Assembly (NCBI RefSeq): GCF_900094625.1
Contig: NZ_FMAJ01000008.1
Span: 62,001-126,000, forward strand
Origin: Rhizobium aethiopicum
GTDB lineage: Bacteria; Pseudomonadota; Alphaproteobacteria; Rhizobiales; Rhizobiaceae
Reading direction: 5' to 3'
Length of the DNA: 64,000 nucleotides
The position numbers and the translations under genes are program-made. The notes below the pieces were generated by a model that made no database searches, had not been told where the DNA came from, and worked only from the letters and a program-made list of their open reading frames with translations. Below are positions 32,652-41,338 of this stretch, in pieces (position 1 is the first letter of the stretch; each line of letters starts with the position of its first letter).

Positions 32652-34484
32652 TTAGCTTCTGCCGAAAAGCCGCTCGATATCACTGAGCTTCAGTTCGATA
32701 TAGGTCGGCCGGCCGTGGTTGCACTGGCCGGAGCCGGGCGTCACTTCCATTTCCCGCAGCAGTGCGTTCATTTCCTCCGGCCGCAGCCGCCGTCCGGAGC
32801 GAACCGATCCATGGCAGGCCATGGTCGCCGCCACATATTCGAGCTTGGCCGACAGGCCCGAGGCCGTATCCCATTCGGCGATCTCGTCGGCAAGCTGGCG
32901 GATCAGGCCATGGGCGTCGACCTCGCCGAGCATGGCCGGCGTTTCGCGCACCGCGATCGCACCGGGACCGAAGCGCTCGATCGCCAGACCGAGTTCGGCA
33001 AACTCGGCCGCATGCAGCATCAGCCGATCGCAATCCTCCTCCGGAATGTCGACGATCTCCGGGATAAGCAGCACCTGCGAGGCCAGCCGCTTCGAATGCA
33101 GCGCCTTGCGCATTGCCTCGAAGACCAGCCGCTCATGCGCCGCATGCTGGTCGACGATGACGAGCCCGTCCTCGGTCTGGGCGACGATATAGTTGGCATG
33201 GATCTGCGCCCGCGCCGCGCCGAGCGGATAACGCCCAACGGTTTCCGGGGCGGCCGGGCTGGGAGAGGCCAGGCCGGGAGACACGGGGTCGGGAGAAAAT
33301 TGCGGCTCGGCCCGTGCGGTCGGCATCGACAGGCCATCGAAGGATGCCTGCGGCCGTTCGGAAAATGCCGGTGCCGGCTGGTAGGGGCGGGAAGGGGAGG
33401 TCTCTGCCGACCAAGGCGCCTGTGGTCGCTGCCCGTAGGGCTGGAAACCGGGACGGAAGGCGCGCAGCATATCGCTCGCCCCGGTCGTTGCGGCCCGGCT
33501 GCCGTCGCGCGCCAGCGCCTCGCGGATGGCGCCGACGATGAGGCCGCGTACCAGGCCTGGGTCGCGGAAGCGCACGTCGGATTTGGCCGGATGCACGTTG
33601 ACGTCGACGAGAGCCGGATCGAGTCTGATCGACAGCACCGCCACCGGATAGCGCCCGGACGGGATCGTCTCGGCATAGGCGCCGCGGATCGCCGACAGGA
33701 TCAGCTTGTCCTGCACCGGCCGACCGTTGACGAAGGCGTATTGATGGGCGGAATTGCCGCGATTGAAGGTCGGCACGCCGGCAAAGCCGGTCAGCGAGAT
33801 CTCCTCGCGCACGGCGTCGAGCGCAATGGCGTTGTCGCGGAAGTCCTTGCCGAGCACCTGCGCCATGCGCGCCAGATGATCGTCGCCCGTGGCCGGAAAT
33901 TCGAGCGTCGTGCGATCCGAGCCCGACAGCAAGAAGCGCACGGCGGGAAAGGCGATCGCCATACGCTTGACGATCTCGGTAATGGCGCCGGCCTCGGCCT
34001 TCTCCGTCTTCAGGAATTTCAGCCGGGCGGGCGTAGCGAAGAACAGGTCGCGGACTTCGACGATCGTGCCGGGATTGGCGGCAGCCGGCCTGATATGCAC
34101 GATCTTGCCGCCGGCAACGGCGATCTCGTGGCCGCCGGCGCTGTCGCGCTTGCGGCTGGCGATGCTGAGCCTCGCAACAGAGCCGATCGAAGGCAGCGCC
34201 TCGCCGCGGAAGCCAAGCGTTCTGATATCCTCGAGCGTCTCGGTGATCTTCGAGGTGCAGTGGCGTCTCACCGCCAGTTCCAGATCGGCAGCGTCCATGC
34301 CGGAGCCGTTGTCGCTGACCCGCAGCAGCGCCTTGCCGCCGCCTGATGTGGCGATTTCGATGCGCGTCGCCCCTGCATCGAGAGCGTTTTCGATCAGTTC
34401 CTTGGCGGCGCTCGCCGGCCGTTCGATGACTTCGCCGGCGGCGATCTGGTTGATGAGCGTTTCGGAAAGCTGTCTGATGGCCAT
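32652..34484 (-). CDS. mutL: DNA mismatch repair protein MutL
   Basis: Couples mismatch recognition by MutS to strand incision. The 610-residue protein has the GHKL ATPase N-terminus (IAAGEVIERPASAAKELIEN, DNGSGM, and FRGEALPSI near 90), a Pro-rich linker at about 340-425, and a C-terminal dimer domain that carries the endonuclease signature DQHAAHERLVFE near 445, with ACHGSVRSG and QCNHGRPT completing the metal site. This is the nicking type of MutL, as expected in organisms without MutH. Confidence 0.96.
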   Translation of the reverse strand: MAIRQLSETLINQIAAGEVIERPASAAKELIENALDAGATRIEIATSGGGKALLRVSDNGSGMDAADLELAVRRHCTSKITETLEDIRTLGFRGEALPSIGSVARLSIASRKRDSAGGHEIAVAGGKIVHIRPAAANPGTIVEVRDLFFATPARLKFLKTEKAEAGAITEIVKRMAIAFPAVRFLLSGSDRTTLEFPATGDDHLARMAQVLGKDFRDNAIALDAVREEISLTGFAGVPTFNRGNSAHQYAFVNGRPVQDKLILSAIRGAYAETIPSGRYPVAVLSIRLDPALVDVNVHPAKSDVRFRDPGLVRGLIVGAIREALARDGSRAATTGASDMLRAFRPGFQPYGQRPQAPWSAETSPSRPYQPAPAFSERPQASFDGLSMPTARAEPQFSPDPVSPGLASPSPAAPETVGRYPLGAARAQIHANYIVAQTEDGLVIVDQHAAHERLVFEAMRKALHSKRLASQVLLIPEIVDIPEEDCDRLMLHAAEFAELGLAIERFGPGAIAVRETPAMLGEVDAHGLIRQLADEIAEWDTASGLSAKLEYVAATMACHGSVRSGRRLRPEEMNALLREMEVTPGSGQCNHGRPTYIELKLSDIERLFGRS

Positions 34485-34582
34485 GGGCTATTTTCGAGGA
34501 TTCGCAGGCTCGAGGGAAGAGCTTTGGAAGCGCTTTACCCCAACCTTATGCGCGGCTCCCCCAATTTGGGGAATAGGTAGTG

Positions 34583-34598
34583 TTAAGCCGGTTTTAAC
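34583..34598 (+). promoter_or_regulatory. CtrA-box consensus (TTAA-N7-TTAAC)
   Basis: TTAAGCCGGTTTTAAC matches the full CtrA recognition sequence with exact 7-base spacing. It is 85 bases before the preferred start of the PAS-receiver gene (34668) and only 7 bases before the alternative ATG 34605, which is one reason to prefer the downstream start. CtrA is the alphaproteobacterial cell-cycle regulator. Confidence 0.65.
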
Positions 34599-34667
34599 AG
34601 AAAAATGGCATTTCTATTCAAGTACCTCCGGAAGCTGCGAAATCGAACAGATGTGGGACGTAAGAGA

Positions 34668-36398
34668 ATGAGTGCCGGCTTAGAAAAGGCGGACACATCA
34701 TGGAAAATCGACGGGACGCCCGCCGAGGCCGATCTGCAGACGGCGCTTTTCGATGTGGTGTGCGACAGCCTTTCGGCAGCTTTCATCATCTACGACAAGA
34801 ACGATCATCTGATCTTCGCAAGCCGCCAGATCCTTGAATTCTTCCCCTTGCCGTCCGAGATGCTGAAGCCGGGCACCCGGCTGCGCGATTTCCTCGGGGC
34901 GGTTTACGATACCGGCGTTCGCCAGCAATATGATATCAGGCAGGGCGGCTCGCTCGGCCGCGAGGACTGGCTGTCGCAGAAAATCGCCTCGCATTGGCGC
35001 GAGCGCTTCGAATCCGTCGAGCGTCATGGCGCCGACAGCTGGGTCCGCTTCGTCAAACGCAGACTGCCGGGCGGTTACGGCGTCACCATCGTCTCCGACA
35101 TCTCCGAGGACAGGAAACGCGAGGAGCAGTGGCGCTCGGACCTGGAGCGGGTGCAGCTTACCGAAGACATTCTCGACAATCTGCCGTTTCCGCTTTTCGT
35201 CAAGGATCGCAACCTTACCTATGTGGCGGTAAACCTCGCATTTTGCGAGAAATACCAGACGAGCGCCGACGAGGTGCTCGGGCGCAAGAGCGCAGATCTC
35301 TTCTCGCCCGAGATCGCCAAGCGCTTCGAAGAGAGCGACCGCCACGTTCTGGAAACCGGCGAGATGTCGATCTCCCGCCAGCGGCAGATCTCCCGCGACG
35401 GCATCGAGCGCGACATCGTCAGCCGCAAGCACCGCATCGGCAAGCCCGGCCGCTATTTCCTGGTGTCGACCATGCAGGACCTGCCGCGCGACGGCGCCGA
35501 TCTCGAGGAGTTTGACCGCGCCTCGGCGATCACCACCTCCGCCAATCAGAGTTATCGACGCGCCTATGTACCGGTACCGACCGCGGTCGAACGCCGCGAG
35601 CCGGCGGCGATGGAGGCGATCGTCCCGGAGAATTTCTCCGGCCGCAAGATTCTCGTCGTCACAGCAGACCTCGCCGCCGAGACAGCCGCTCTGCGGACGC
35701 TGGCGAAATATGGTTTCGAATCCTGCTCGGTGCGCGGCGAGGATGAAGAGGAGCGGTTCCTGGAGATCGCCACCTCCTCCGGCATTTCGCTCGATCTGCT
35801 GATCATCGACAACCAGATGGGCATGCGCTGCCTCGAGCTTTCCGAGCAATACGGCATCCCGGCGCTCGTCATGGACGGCTTTCAGATCGCCAACGAGCTC
35901 ACCTTCCAGATCGCCCGCCATTTCAACCGCAACAGCCGCAACGGCGGTGCCGGCGCGGATGCGGATTGGGAAATCAGCATATCTGACGATGCGGTCGGCC
36001 TGCAGGTTCTCGTCGCCGAAGACAACGACATCAACCAGATCGTGTTTTCACAGATCCTCGAGGGCCTCGGTTACCGCCACAGGATCGCGGCGACCGGCGA
36101 CGAGGTCGTGCGCCTCTGGGCCGAACACAGGCCCGGGGTGGTGCTGATGGATATTTCGCTGCCGGGCTTCAACGGCTTCGAGGCCGCGCGCCTGATCCGG
36201 CAGATGGAGGAAGCCGGCGGTGCAGCCCGCACACCAATCATCGGCGTGCTCACTCAGGCTTTCGAGCGCGACCGCGCCGAATGCGCCAAATCGGGCATGG
36301 ACGACGTCATCATGAAACCTGTCAGTCCCGACATGCTGGAGACGATCTTTCAGAAATACCTCACGGGAGAGGCTACACGGGTTCGCGCGAGCGGATGA
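34668..36398 (+). CDS. PAS-PAS-receiver signalling protein without a kinase domain
   Basis: A 576-residue cytoplasmic protein. Residues 25-145 and 165-270 are PAS domains (the second reads LPFPLFVKDRNLTYVAVN). Residues 326-420 resemble a receiver that has lost its acidic pair (KILVVTADLAAE) but keeps IIDNQM. Residues 446-565 are an intact receiver: Glu451-Asp452, phospho-acceptor Asp495 in LMDISLPG, Thr in GVLTQAF, Lys in IMKPVSP. No histidine kinase or output domain follows. ATG 34605 could add 21 residues but overlaps a CtrA box. It is 163 bases upstream of the GGDEF-EAL gene. Confidence 0.82.
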   Translation: MSAGLEKADTSWKIDGTPAEADLQTALFDVVCDSLSAAFIIYDKNDHLIFASRQILEFFPLPSEMLKPGTRLRDFLGAVYDTGVRQQYDIRQGGSLGREDWLSQKIASHWRERFESVERHGADSWVRFVKRRLPGGYGVTIVSDISEDRKREEQWRSDLERVQLTEDILDNLPFPLFVKDRNLTYVAVNLAFCEKYQTSADEVLGRKSADLFSPEIAKRFEESDRHVLETGEMSISRQRQISRDGIERDIVSRKHRIGKPGRYFLVSTMQDLPRDGADLEEFDRASAITTSANQSYRRAYVPVPTAVERREPAAMEAIVPENFSGRKILVVTADLAAETAALRTLAKYGFESCSVRGEDEEERFLEIATSSGISLDLLIIDNQMGMRCLELSEQYGIPALVMDGFQIANELTFQIARHFNRNSRNGGAGADADWEISISDDAVGLQVLVAEDNDINQIVFSQILEGLGYRHRIAATGDEVVRLWAEHRPGVVLMDISLPGFNGFEAARLIRQMEEAGGAARTPIIGVLTQAFERDRAECAKSGMDDVIMKPVSPDMLETIFQKYLTGEATRVRASG

Positions 36399-36561
36399 TG
36401 CGATAGGCCTGTCGTTTTGGCAGAGACATCCTGCCCCGGCACGGGCGGTCAACTCCCCAGAATTGGGGCGAATCAGGCTGTCAAGGCTGTTGATCTACTA
36501 GCAAATTGTTAAGAAATGCCGGTCATTCTTTGCTCGGCTGCGTGGGAAAGCTCGGGTTTGG

Positions 36562-37926
36562 ATGATGAAATCGGCGGAAATAGCTTCCTTGACCGTGAGT
36601 CACAAGGAGCTTCAGGCGATGGCCTATACCGATCCGCTCACCGGGTTGGGAAACCGCAATCGCATGCGCGACAAGGTCCAGCAGATCTCCGCCGAGCGCG
36701 CCAGCGATCCGGCTCCCTTCACCATAGGCATCGCCAATCTCGACAGCTTCAAGCCGATCAACGATCTCTTTGGGTCCTCGGCCGGCGATGAGATCCTTTG
36801 CCAGGTCGCCCATCGGCTCAGGGCCTGCATTCCGGACGGCGCACTGGTCACCCGTCACGATGGTGATGAATTCGCCTTCGTGCTGCCGTTGATATTCGAG
36901 CGGGCGAGCGCCGAGAAATTCGGCCAGATGATCCGCGAGGTTCTGTCGGCGCCCTACGACCTCGGCGACCGCAATGTCCGTCTCTCCGCCTCCTTCGGCT
37001 TTGCCATCTATCCCTTCGCCGGAGAGGACTGCGAAGAACTGTTAAAGAGCGCCGAAACCGCCCTCTATCGTTCCAAGCGTCGCGGCCGCGGCCAGATCAC
37101 CGTCTATTCGCGTGAAATCGCGCAGGAGATGAAGCGGGCGACACAGCTGGAGCAGGCGCTCAGAAACGCTATCATCTCCGACGCGATCGACGTTCATTTT
37201 CAGCCGATCGTCTCGCTCGCCAACAATCAGGTCGTCGGCTTCGAGGCGCTCGCCCGCTGGAACGATCCCGATCTCGGTTTCGTTTCGCCCGGCGTCTTCG
37301 TGCCGCTCGCCGAAGAGCGCGGCTTCATCGACGCTCTCTCGGAGACGCTGCTTCGCAAGGCTGCTGAGGCCGCCTTGTCCTGGCCGCGCGAACTCTTCCT
37401 GTCGTTCAATCTCTCGTCGGCTCAGCTGATGGATCCCGGCACGAGCAGCAGCATCCTGTCGATCCTCGGCCGCGTCGGCTTCGACCCGCATCGCCTGGAA
37501 CTGGAAATCACCGAGACCGCGGTGATGGGCTCGGCCGATACCGCCCACCGCATCATCGCCGATCTGCGCGCCGCCGGCGTTCGCATCTCGCTCGACGATT
37601 TCGGCACCGGCCAGTCGAGCCTCGGGCGTCTGCGCGACTTCATCTTCGACAAGATCAAGATCGACCGTGCCTTCGTCTCACGCATCAATTCCGACCGCGC
37701 CTCCGAACACATCATCAAGGCGATCCTTTCCATGTGCGAAGGCTTGGAGCTGGAAGTGGTAGCCGAAGGCATCGAGGACTACGCCGAAGCGGTGAAACTG
37801 CGCACGCTCGGTTGCGGCATGGGCCAGGGCTATCATTTCGGCCGCCCCGCCGATGGCATCGCCACGCTGCGCTTCCTGCACGAGAACTATTACGATGTGC
37901 CGCTCGGCGAGCGCGTCAGCGCATAA
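36562..37926 (+). CDS. GGDEF-EAL protein, probable c-di-GMP phosphodiesterase
   Basis: A 454-residue cytoplasmic protein without a sensor domain. The GGDEF domain (YTDPLTGLGNRNRM near 22) has the active-site motif changed to RHDGDEF at 98-104: the first Gly is Asp, so cyclase activity is doubtful. The EAL domain is complete: EALARW at 228-233, NLSSAQL, EITETAVM, DDFGTGQSSLGRL, KIDRAFV, VVAEGIED and GCGMGQGYHF. It should hydrolyse c-di-GMP, perhaps with GTP sensed by the degenerate domain. It sits next to the PAS-receiver gene and may act with it. Confidence 0.9.
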   Translation: MMKSAEIASLTVSHKELQAMAYTDPLTGLGNRNRMRDKVQQISAERASDPAPFTIGIANLDSFKPINDLFGSSAGDEILCQVAHRLRACIPDGALVTRHDGDEFAFVLPLIFERASAEKFGQMIREVLSAPYDLGDRNVRLSASFGFAIYPFAGEDCEELLKSAETALYRSKRRGRGQITVYSREIAQEMKRATQLEQALRNAIISDAIDVHFQPIVSLANNQVVGFEALARWNDPDLGFVSPGVFVPLAEERGFIDALSETLLRKAAEAALSWPRELFLSFNLSSAQLMDPGTSSSILSILGRVGFDPHRLELEITETAVMGSADTAHRIIADLRAAGVRISLDDFGTGQSSLGRLRDFIFDKIKIDRAFVSRINSDRASEHIIKAILSMCEGLELEVVAEGIEDYAEAVKLRTLGCGMGQGYHFGRPADGIATLRFLHENYYDVPLGERVSA

Positions 37927-38006
37927 GCAATTCAGAGAAGCCAAGTCCAGCAAAAGTGCACAGCGGTTTGTGTTCGGCATTTGGTGCAGGCAATCAGCAT
38001 AAAGCA

Positions 38007-38028
38007 ATGGCGCCCCTAGGAGCGCCAT
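38007..38028 (-). terminator. Possible terminator of the PRC-barrel gene
   Basis: ATGGCGC / GCGCCAT, 7-base-pair stem with an 8-base loop, 28 bases past the stop on the minus strand. The following T-run is short (TGCTTTAT), so it may be weak. Confidence 0.45.
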
Positions 38029-38055
38029 CGCCTACGCTATACTACCGCGCGCGGT

Positions 38056-38661
38056 TTACTTAGGCGTGGTCGAGCCGGTTGCCGTCGTATCGGTGCCGGT
38101 TGCGGCCGGGGCCTTTTCTGCAGACTGCATTGCCAGCGTCTTGAACTCCGGCGCAGCCTTCAGCGATTCAGCCGTTTCACTGGTCGTCAGCTTGACGCTA
38201 CCGTCCTGGGTGTTCTGGGCGATGGTGATCTTTTCCATCGGTACGGCGACGTTCTTTTCGCCGATACCGAGGAAGCCGCCGACGCCGACGATCGCAGCAA
38301 CAATGCCGCCATCCTTCTTCATGATCAGGTCGTTGACGCTGCCGATGCTTTCATTGTTGGGGTTGTAAACCGACTGGCCGATATAGGTGTTGGCGCTGAC
38401 CTGGTCGGCAGCCTGCTCCGTCAGATAGGTGGCCTGTGCGGTGTCGGTGCTCGGTGCTGCCGCCGGAGCCTGGGCGGCATCGCCTGCAGGCTGGGTGACG
38501 TCAGGAGTTACCGGCTTGGGCGCCGCCGGATCGGCGGGCGCGGTTTGGGTGGGGGCGGCGGGGTCGGCAGGCTGCGGCGTCGTCTGCGAGAATGCCGCCG
38601 GTGCGAAAGCCGTGGCAAACAGCGCGCCAGCGGCAACGGTCGTCAAAAGTTTGCGTGTCAT
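38056..38661 (-). CDS. Exported PRC-barrel domain protein
   Basis: A 201-residue protein with a signal peptide (KLLTTVAAGALFATAFAPAAF, cleavage likely after AFS), a Pro/Ala/Asp-rich linker to about residue 75, and a PRC-barrel at about 85-165 (YIGQSVYNPNNESIGSVNDL, IVAAIVGVGGFLGIGEKNVA). A second Ala/Thr-rich tail ends the protein. PRC-barrel proteins bind RNA or act in envelope stress; the periplasmic form here is of unknown role. Confidence 0.85.
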   Translation of the reverse strand: MTRKLLTTVAAGALFATAFAPAAFSQTTPQPADPAAPTQTAPADPAAPKPVTPDVTQPAGDAAQAPAAAPSTDTAQATYLTEQAADQVSANTYIGQSVYNPNNESIGSVNDLIMKKDGGIVAAIVGVGGFLGIGEKNVAVPMEKITIAQNTQDGSVKLTTSETAESLKAAPEFKTLAMQSAEKAPAATGTDTTATGSTTPK

Positions 38662-38829
38662 TTCGAACCTACTTTCATTTCCCTAGAGTGATAGCTGACC
38701 CGGCAACGCATGATCCTTGCCGCGCCGGTTCGAAGGGAAAATGAGCGGTGCGCCGATTGGTTCCGGTTGAAAACACGGAAAATTTCTTGATTCTCACGGA
38801 ACTTTCATCGGCAGACAGCCGCCGAAACG

Positions 38830-38858
38830 AAAAGGCGCTCCGCTTGGGAGCGCCTTTG
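38830..38858 (-). terminator. Terminator of the galactonate operon
   Basis: AAAGGCGCTCC / GGAGCGCCTTT, an 11-base-pair perfect stem with a 5-base loop, 25 bases after the SMP-30 stop, with an A/T tract on the outgoing side. Confidence 0.85.
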
Positions 38859-38882
38859 AATGGCGGTCGGCAGACGCCGTGT

Positions 38883-39770
38883 TCAGATCACATAGATGGG
38901 GTCGAACACGCCCTTGACGTCGATGCCGAGTTCCAGAAGGGCGCCGGCGCTCGGCTGGGCCGAACGGGCATCCTCGTCAAGCCCTTCCCAGGCGGTCGTT
39001 ACCGCCAGCCGGCCGGCATTGGCGCCGATGAAGGCTGGGCAGGAAGGCTGGACGGCGGGAACCTTGTAGCGCGAGATGCGCAGGCCATCAGGATTGTATC
39101 GATCGACAAAGCCGGCGCCCCAGCGGGCATTCCAGATATAACCGTCGGCATCGACTACTGAACCGTCGATCCCGCCGGGCTCGTTCATGCTGTCGACGAG
39201 CACGATCGGCTCGCCCGAGGGCAGACCAGTCTGCGGATCGACCATGACGCGCATCAGCCGGTTGACGCGGGAATCCGTGTAGTAGCCGATCGTGCCGTCG
39301 GGGGAAAAGCAGATCGAATTCGGAATGCTGATGCCGCTGAAGATCTTCGTCACCTTGCCGCCGGCGACATGATAGATGGCGCCGGCCTGGCTTTCCGCCC
39401 GCTTGCTCATCGTGCCGATCCACAGCGAGCCGGAGGGATGGGTGCGGCCGTCGTTCGAGCGGTTTTCCGGCCTGTCGTTTTCGAGCGCGGCATAGAAGGT
39501 GAGGTTGCCGCTCGTCACATCGCGCACGAAAAGCCCTTCCTCGGTCGCGATCAGCTGCCGTCCGGCGTCGATGCGGGCGAGCACGCTTGCCATCACAGGC
39601 AGCGGATGCACCTTTTTGGCGCGTGTCGAAAGGTTGAGCTCGTGCAGCTCCTTGCCGAGGATGTTGAACCACCAGACGGTATCGCTGTCGGGATCATAGG
39701 TCGGACCTTCGCCGAGGACGGAATTGGTGTTGCAAAGGGTCTTGCCCTCGAACTCGTAAATGTCGGTCAT
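38883..39770 (-). CDS. SMP-30/gluconolactonase family protein, probable galactonolactonase
   Basis: A 295-residue six-bladed propeller lactonase. Family landmarks: SVLGEGPTYDPDSDTVWWFN (the metal-binding Glu) near 17-36, NDGRTHPSGSLWIGTM near 105-120, IPNSICFSPDGTIGYYTDS (metal-binding Asn) near 149, and GGIDGSVVDADGYIWNARWG (metal-binding Asp) near 198. Its place at the end of an operon with dgoA and dgoK suggests it opens D-galactono-1,4-lactone to galactonate. ATG 39770 is 5 bases after the dgoA stop. Confidence 0.88.
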   Translation of the reverse strand: MTDIYEFEGKTLCNTNSVLGEGPTYDPDSDTVWWFNILGKELHELNLSTRAKKVHPLPVMASVLARIDAGRQLIATEEGLFVRDVTSGNLTFYAALENDRPENRSNDGRTHPSGSLWIGTMSKRAESQAGAIYHVAGGKVTKIFSGISIPNSICFSPDGTIGYYTDSRVNRLMRVMVDPQTGLPSGEPIVLVDSMNEPGGIDGSVVDADGYIWNARWGAGFVDRYNPDGLRISRYKVPAVQPSCPAFIGANAGRLAVTTAWEGLDEDARSAQPSAGALLELGIDVKGVFDPIYVI

Positions 39771-39774
39771 ACGC

Positions 39775-40407
39775 TCACGCTCCCATGGCTGCATCATAGG
39801 CGTAAATGGTTGCCTTGGCGCGCTCGGCAACCTCTGCCGCGGTCATTCCGGGCCTGTAGAGGCTGGTGCCGAGGCCGAAGGCGAAGATGCCGGCCTTGGT
39901 GTAATCGGCGAAATTCTTGTCCGATACGCCGCCGACGGCGGCAATCGTCAGCTCCGGCGGCAGGATCGCCCGGATCGCCGTGATGCCGGAGGGACCAAGA
40001 ACGCTCGCCGGAAAGAATTTGAGACCGGTGGCTCCGGCACGTGCAGCAGCCAGCGCCTCGGTTGGCGTAAAGACGCCGGGCATCGTCACCATACCATATT
40101 CGCGCGCCCGGATGATCACCTCGGGCTCGACATTCGGCGTCACCAGCAGCTTGCCGCCGGCCGCATTCAGGCTGTCGACCGCCTCGATCGTCAACACCGT
40201 GCCGGCGCCGATCAGCACTTCGGCCGGCGCCATCTTGGCGGCGATCTCGATCGATTTGAACGGCTCCGGCGAATTGAGCGGAATTTCGATCGCCGTCAGG
40301 CCGTTTTCGATCAGGGCACCGACGACGCTCTCGGTCTCGTCGGGCCGGATGCCGCGAAGGATGGCGATCAGCGGACGCTTCATGTCGGGGAAGGGGATAC
40401 GGTGCAT
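39775..40407 (-). CDS. dgoA: 2-dehydro-3-deoxy-6-phosphogalactonate aldolase
   Basis: Cleaves KDPGal to pyruvate and glyceraldehyde-3-phosphate. The 210-residue class I aldolase shows AILRGIRPDETESV near 15-28 (catalytic Glu region), EIPLNSPEPFKSI, LIGAGTVLT, VTPNVEPEVI and the Schiff-base Lys in GATGLKFFPAS near 126. The NSPEP reading favours the galactonate over the gluconate enzyme. Flanked by dgoK (13 bases upstream) and the lactonase. Confidence 0.93.
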   Translation of the reverse strand: MHRIPFPDMKRPLIAILRGIRPDETESVVGALIENGLTAIEIPLNSPEPFKSIEIAAKMAPAEVLIGAGTVLTIEAVDSLNAAGGKLLVTPNVEPEVIIRAREYGMVTMPGVFTPTEALAAARAGATGLKFFPASVLGPSGITAIRAILPPELTIAAVGGVSDKNFADYTKAGIFAFGLGTSLYRPGMTAAEVAERAKATIYAYDAAMGA

Positions 40408-40420
40408 CGTGTCAGCTTTC

Positions 40421-41338
40421 TCAATTCGGCCAGATGGCTTCGGCGGCTGCCGATAGCCCGCGGCGCACGGCTGCGTCCGCATCGATGGCGGTGACGGCAA
40501 GGGAGAGGGTTCTGAAGGCCTGTTCGTAGAGCGCCTGCAGGCGCCCGGAGGCGACGAGGGTGATATCGGTGCCGTTGGCGGCATCCTGCAGCGCGCCGGC
40601 AATTTCCAGGCCGATCAGCGTGCCGGAAAGCCGGGCTTGCGCGGCGGCTGCGGAGATCCCGTGCAGGAGCTGGCCCGAGCGGGCGGTAAACAGGAGGTTG
40701 GTGGCAAGGCCGGGCCGGGCGAAAGCTGCCAAGACCGCCGCTTCGAAGGCCGCCGCATCCGCCGGCTGCTCCTCAGCACCGGCGACGGCGTGCGACAGGA
40801 TCGTATGTTTGCTGATCGCCTCGAAGAGTTCGCCGGTCATGAAGGTGGAAAAGCCGGTGACCTGCCTATCCGTCACATGCACCCATTTCGAATGCGTGCC
40901 GGGCATGCAGACCGCCTGGGCTCCAATGCTTGTACTGCCGAGCGCGCCGAGAAGCTGGGTTTCCTCGCCGCGCATGACGTCGGGCGTTGCGGGGGGCCGC
41001 TGGGCAAGGCCCGGCAGGATGCGGATGTCCCGGCTTTCGCCCGCCACGCGGACCGCCGCGGTGAGGATCGAGGCGAGCGGTGCGGGCACGTCGATATAAC
41101 CGGCTTCGACCCAGCCCTGTCTTGCGCCGGCCATGCCGCAGACGATTACCGGCAGGCTTTCCGGCGCTTCGATCGCCGCGAGATGGCTTGACAGCACCTG
41201 CGAAAAGCCGGTCTTTGCCGCGCTCGTCATGCCTTCGCCGCTGCGCCGTTCGGCAAGAACGCTTCCGTCCCTGCCGATCAGCCAGAGCCGGAAACTGCTG
41301 GTGCCCCAGTCCACCGCGACATAAGCCGGATCAGCCAT
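40421..41338 (-). CDS. dgoK: 2-dehydro-3-deoxygalactonokinase
   Basis: Phosphorylates 2-dehydro-3-deoxygalactonate ahead of the dgoA aldolase. The 305-residue product begins with the phosphate-binding YVAVDWGTSSFRLWLI, has VIVCGMAGARQGWVEAGY near 68, PGTHSKWVHV near 146 and FSTFMTGELFEAI near 160, and ends in a typical SGRLQALYEQAF region. Its ATG shares one base with the upstream dehydrogenase stop (TAATG), indicating coupled translation. Confidence 0.93.
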   Translation of the reverse strand: MADPAYVAVDWGTSSFRLWLIGRDGSVLAERRSGEGMTSAAKTGFSQVLSSHLAAIEAPESLPVIVCGMAGARQGWVEAGYIDVPAPLASILTAAVRVAGESRDIRILPGLAQRPPATPDVMRGEETQLLGALGSTSIGAQAVCMPGTHSKWVHVTDRQVTGFSTFMTGELFEAISKHTILSHAVAGAEEQPADAAAFEAAVLAAFARPGLATNLLFTARSGQLLHGISAAAAQARLSGTLIGLEIAGALQDAANGTDITLVASGRLQALYEQAFRTLSLAVTAIDADAAVRRGLSAAAEAIWPN

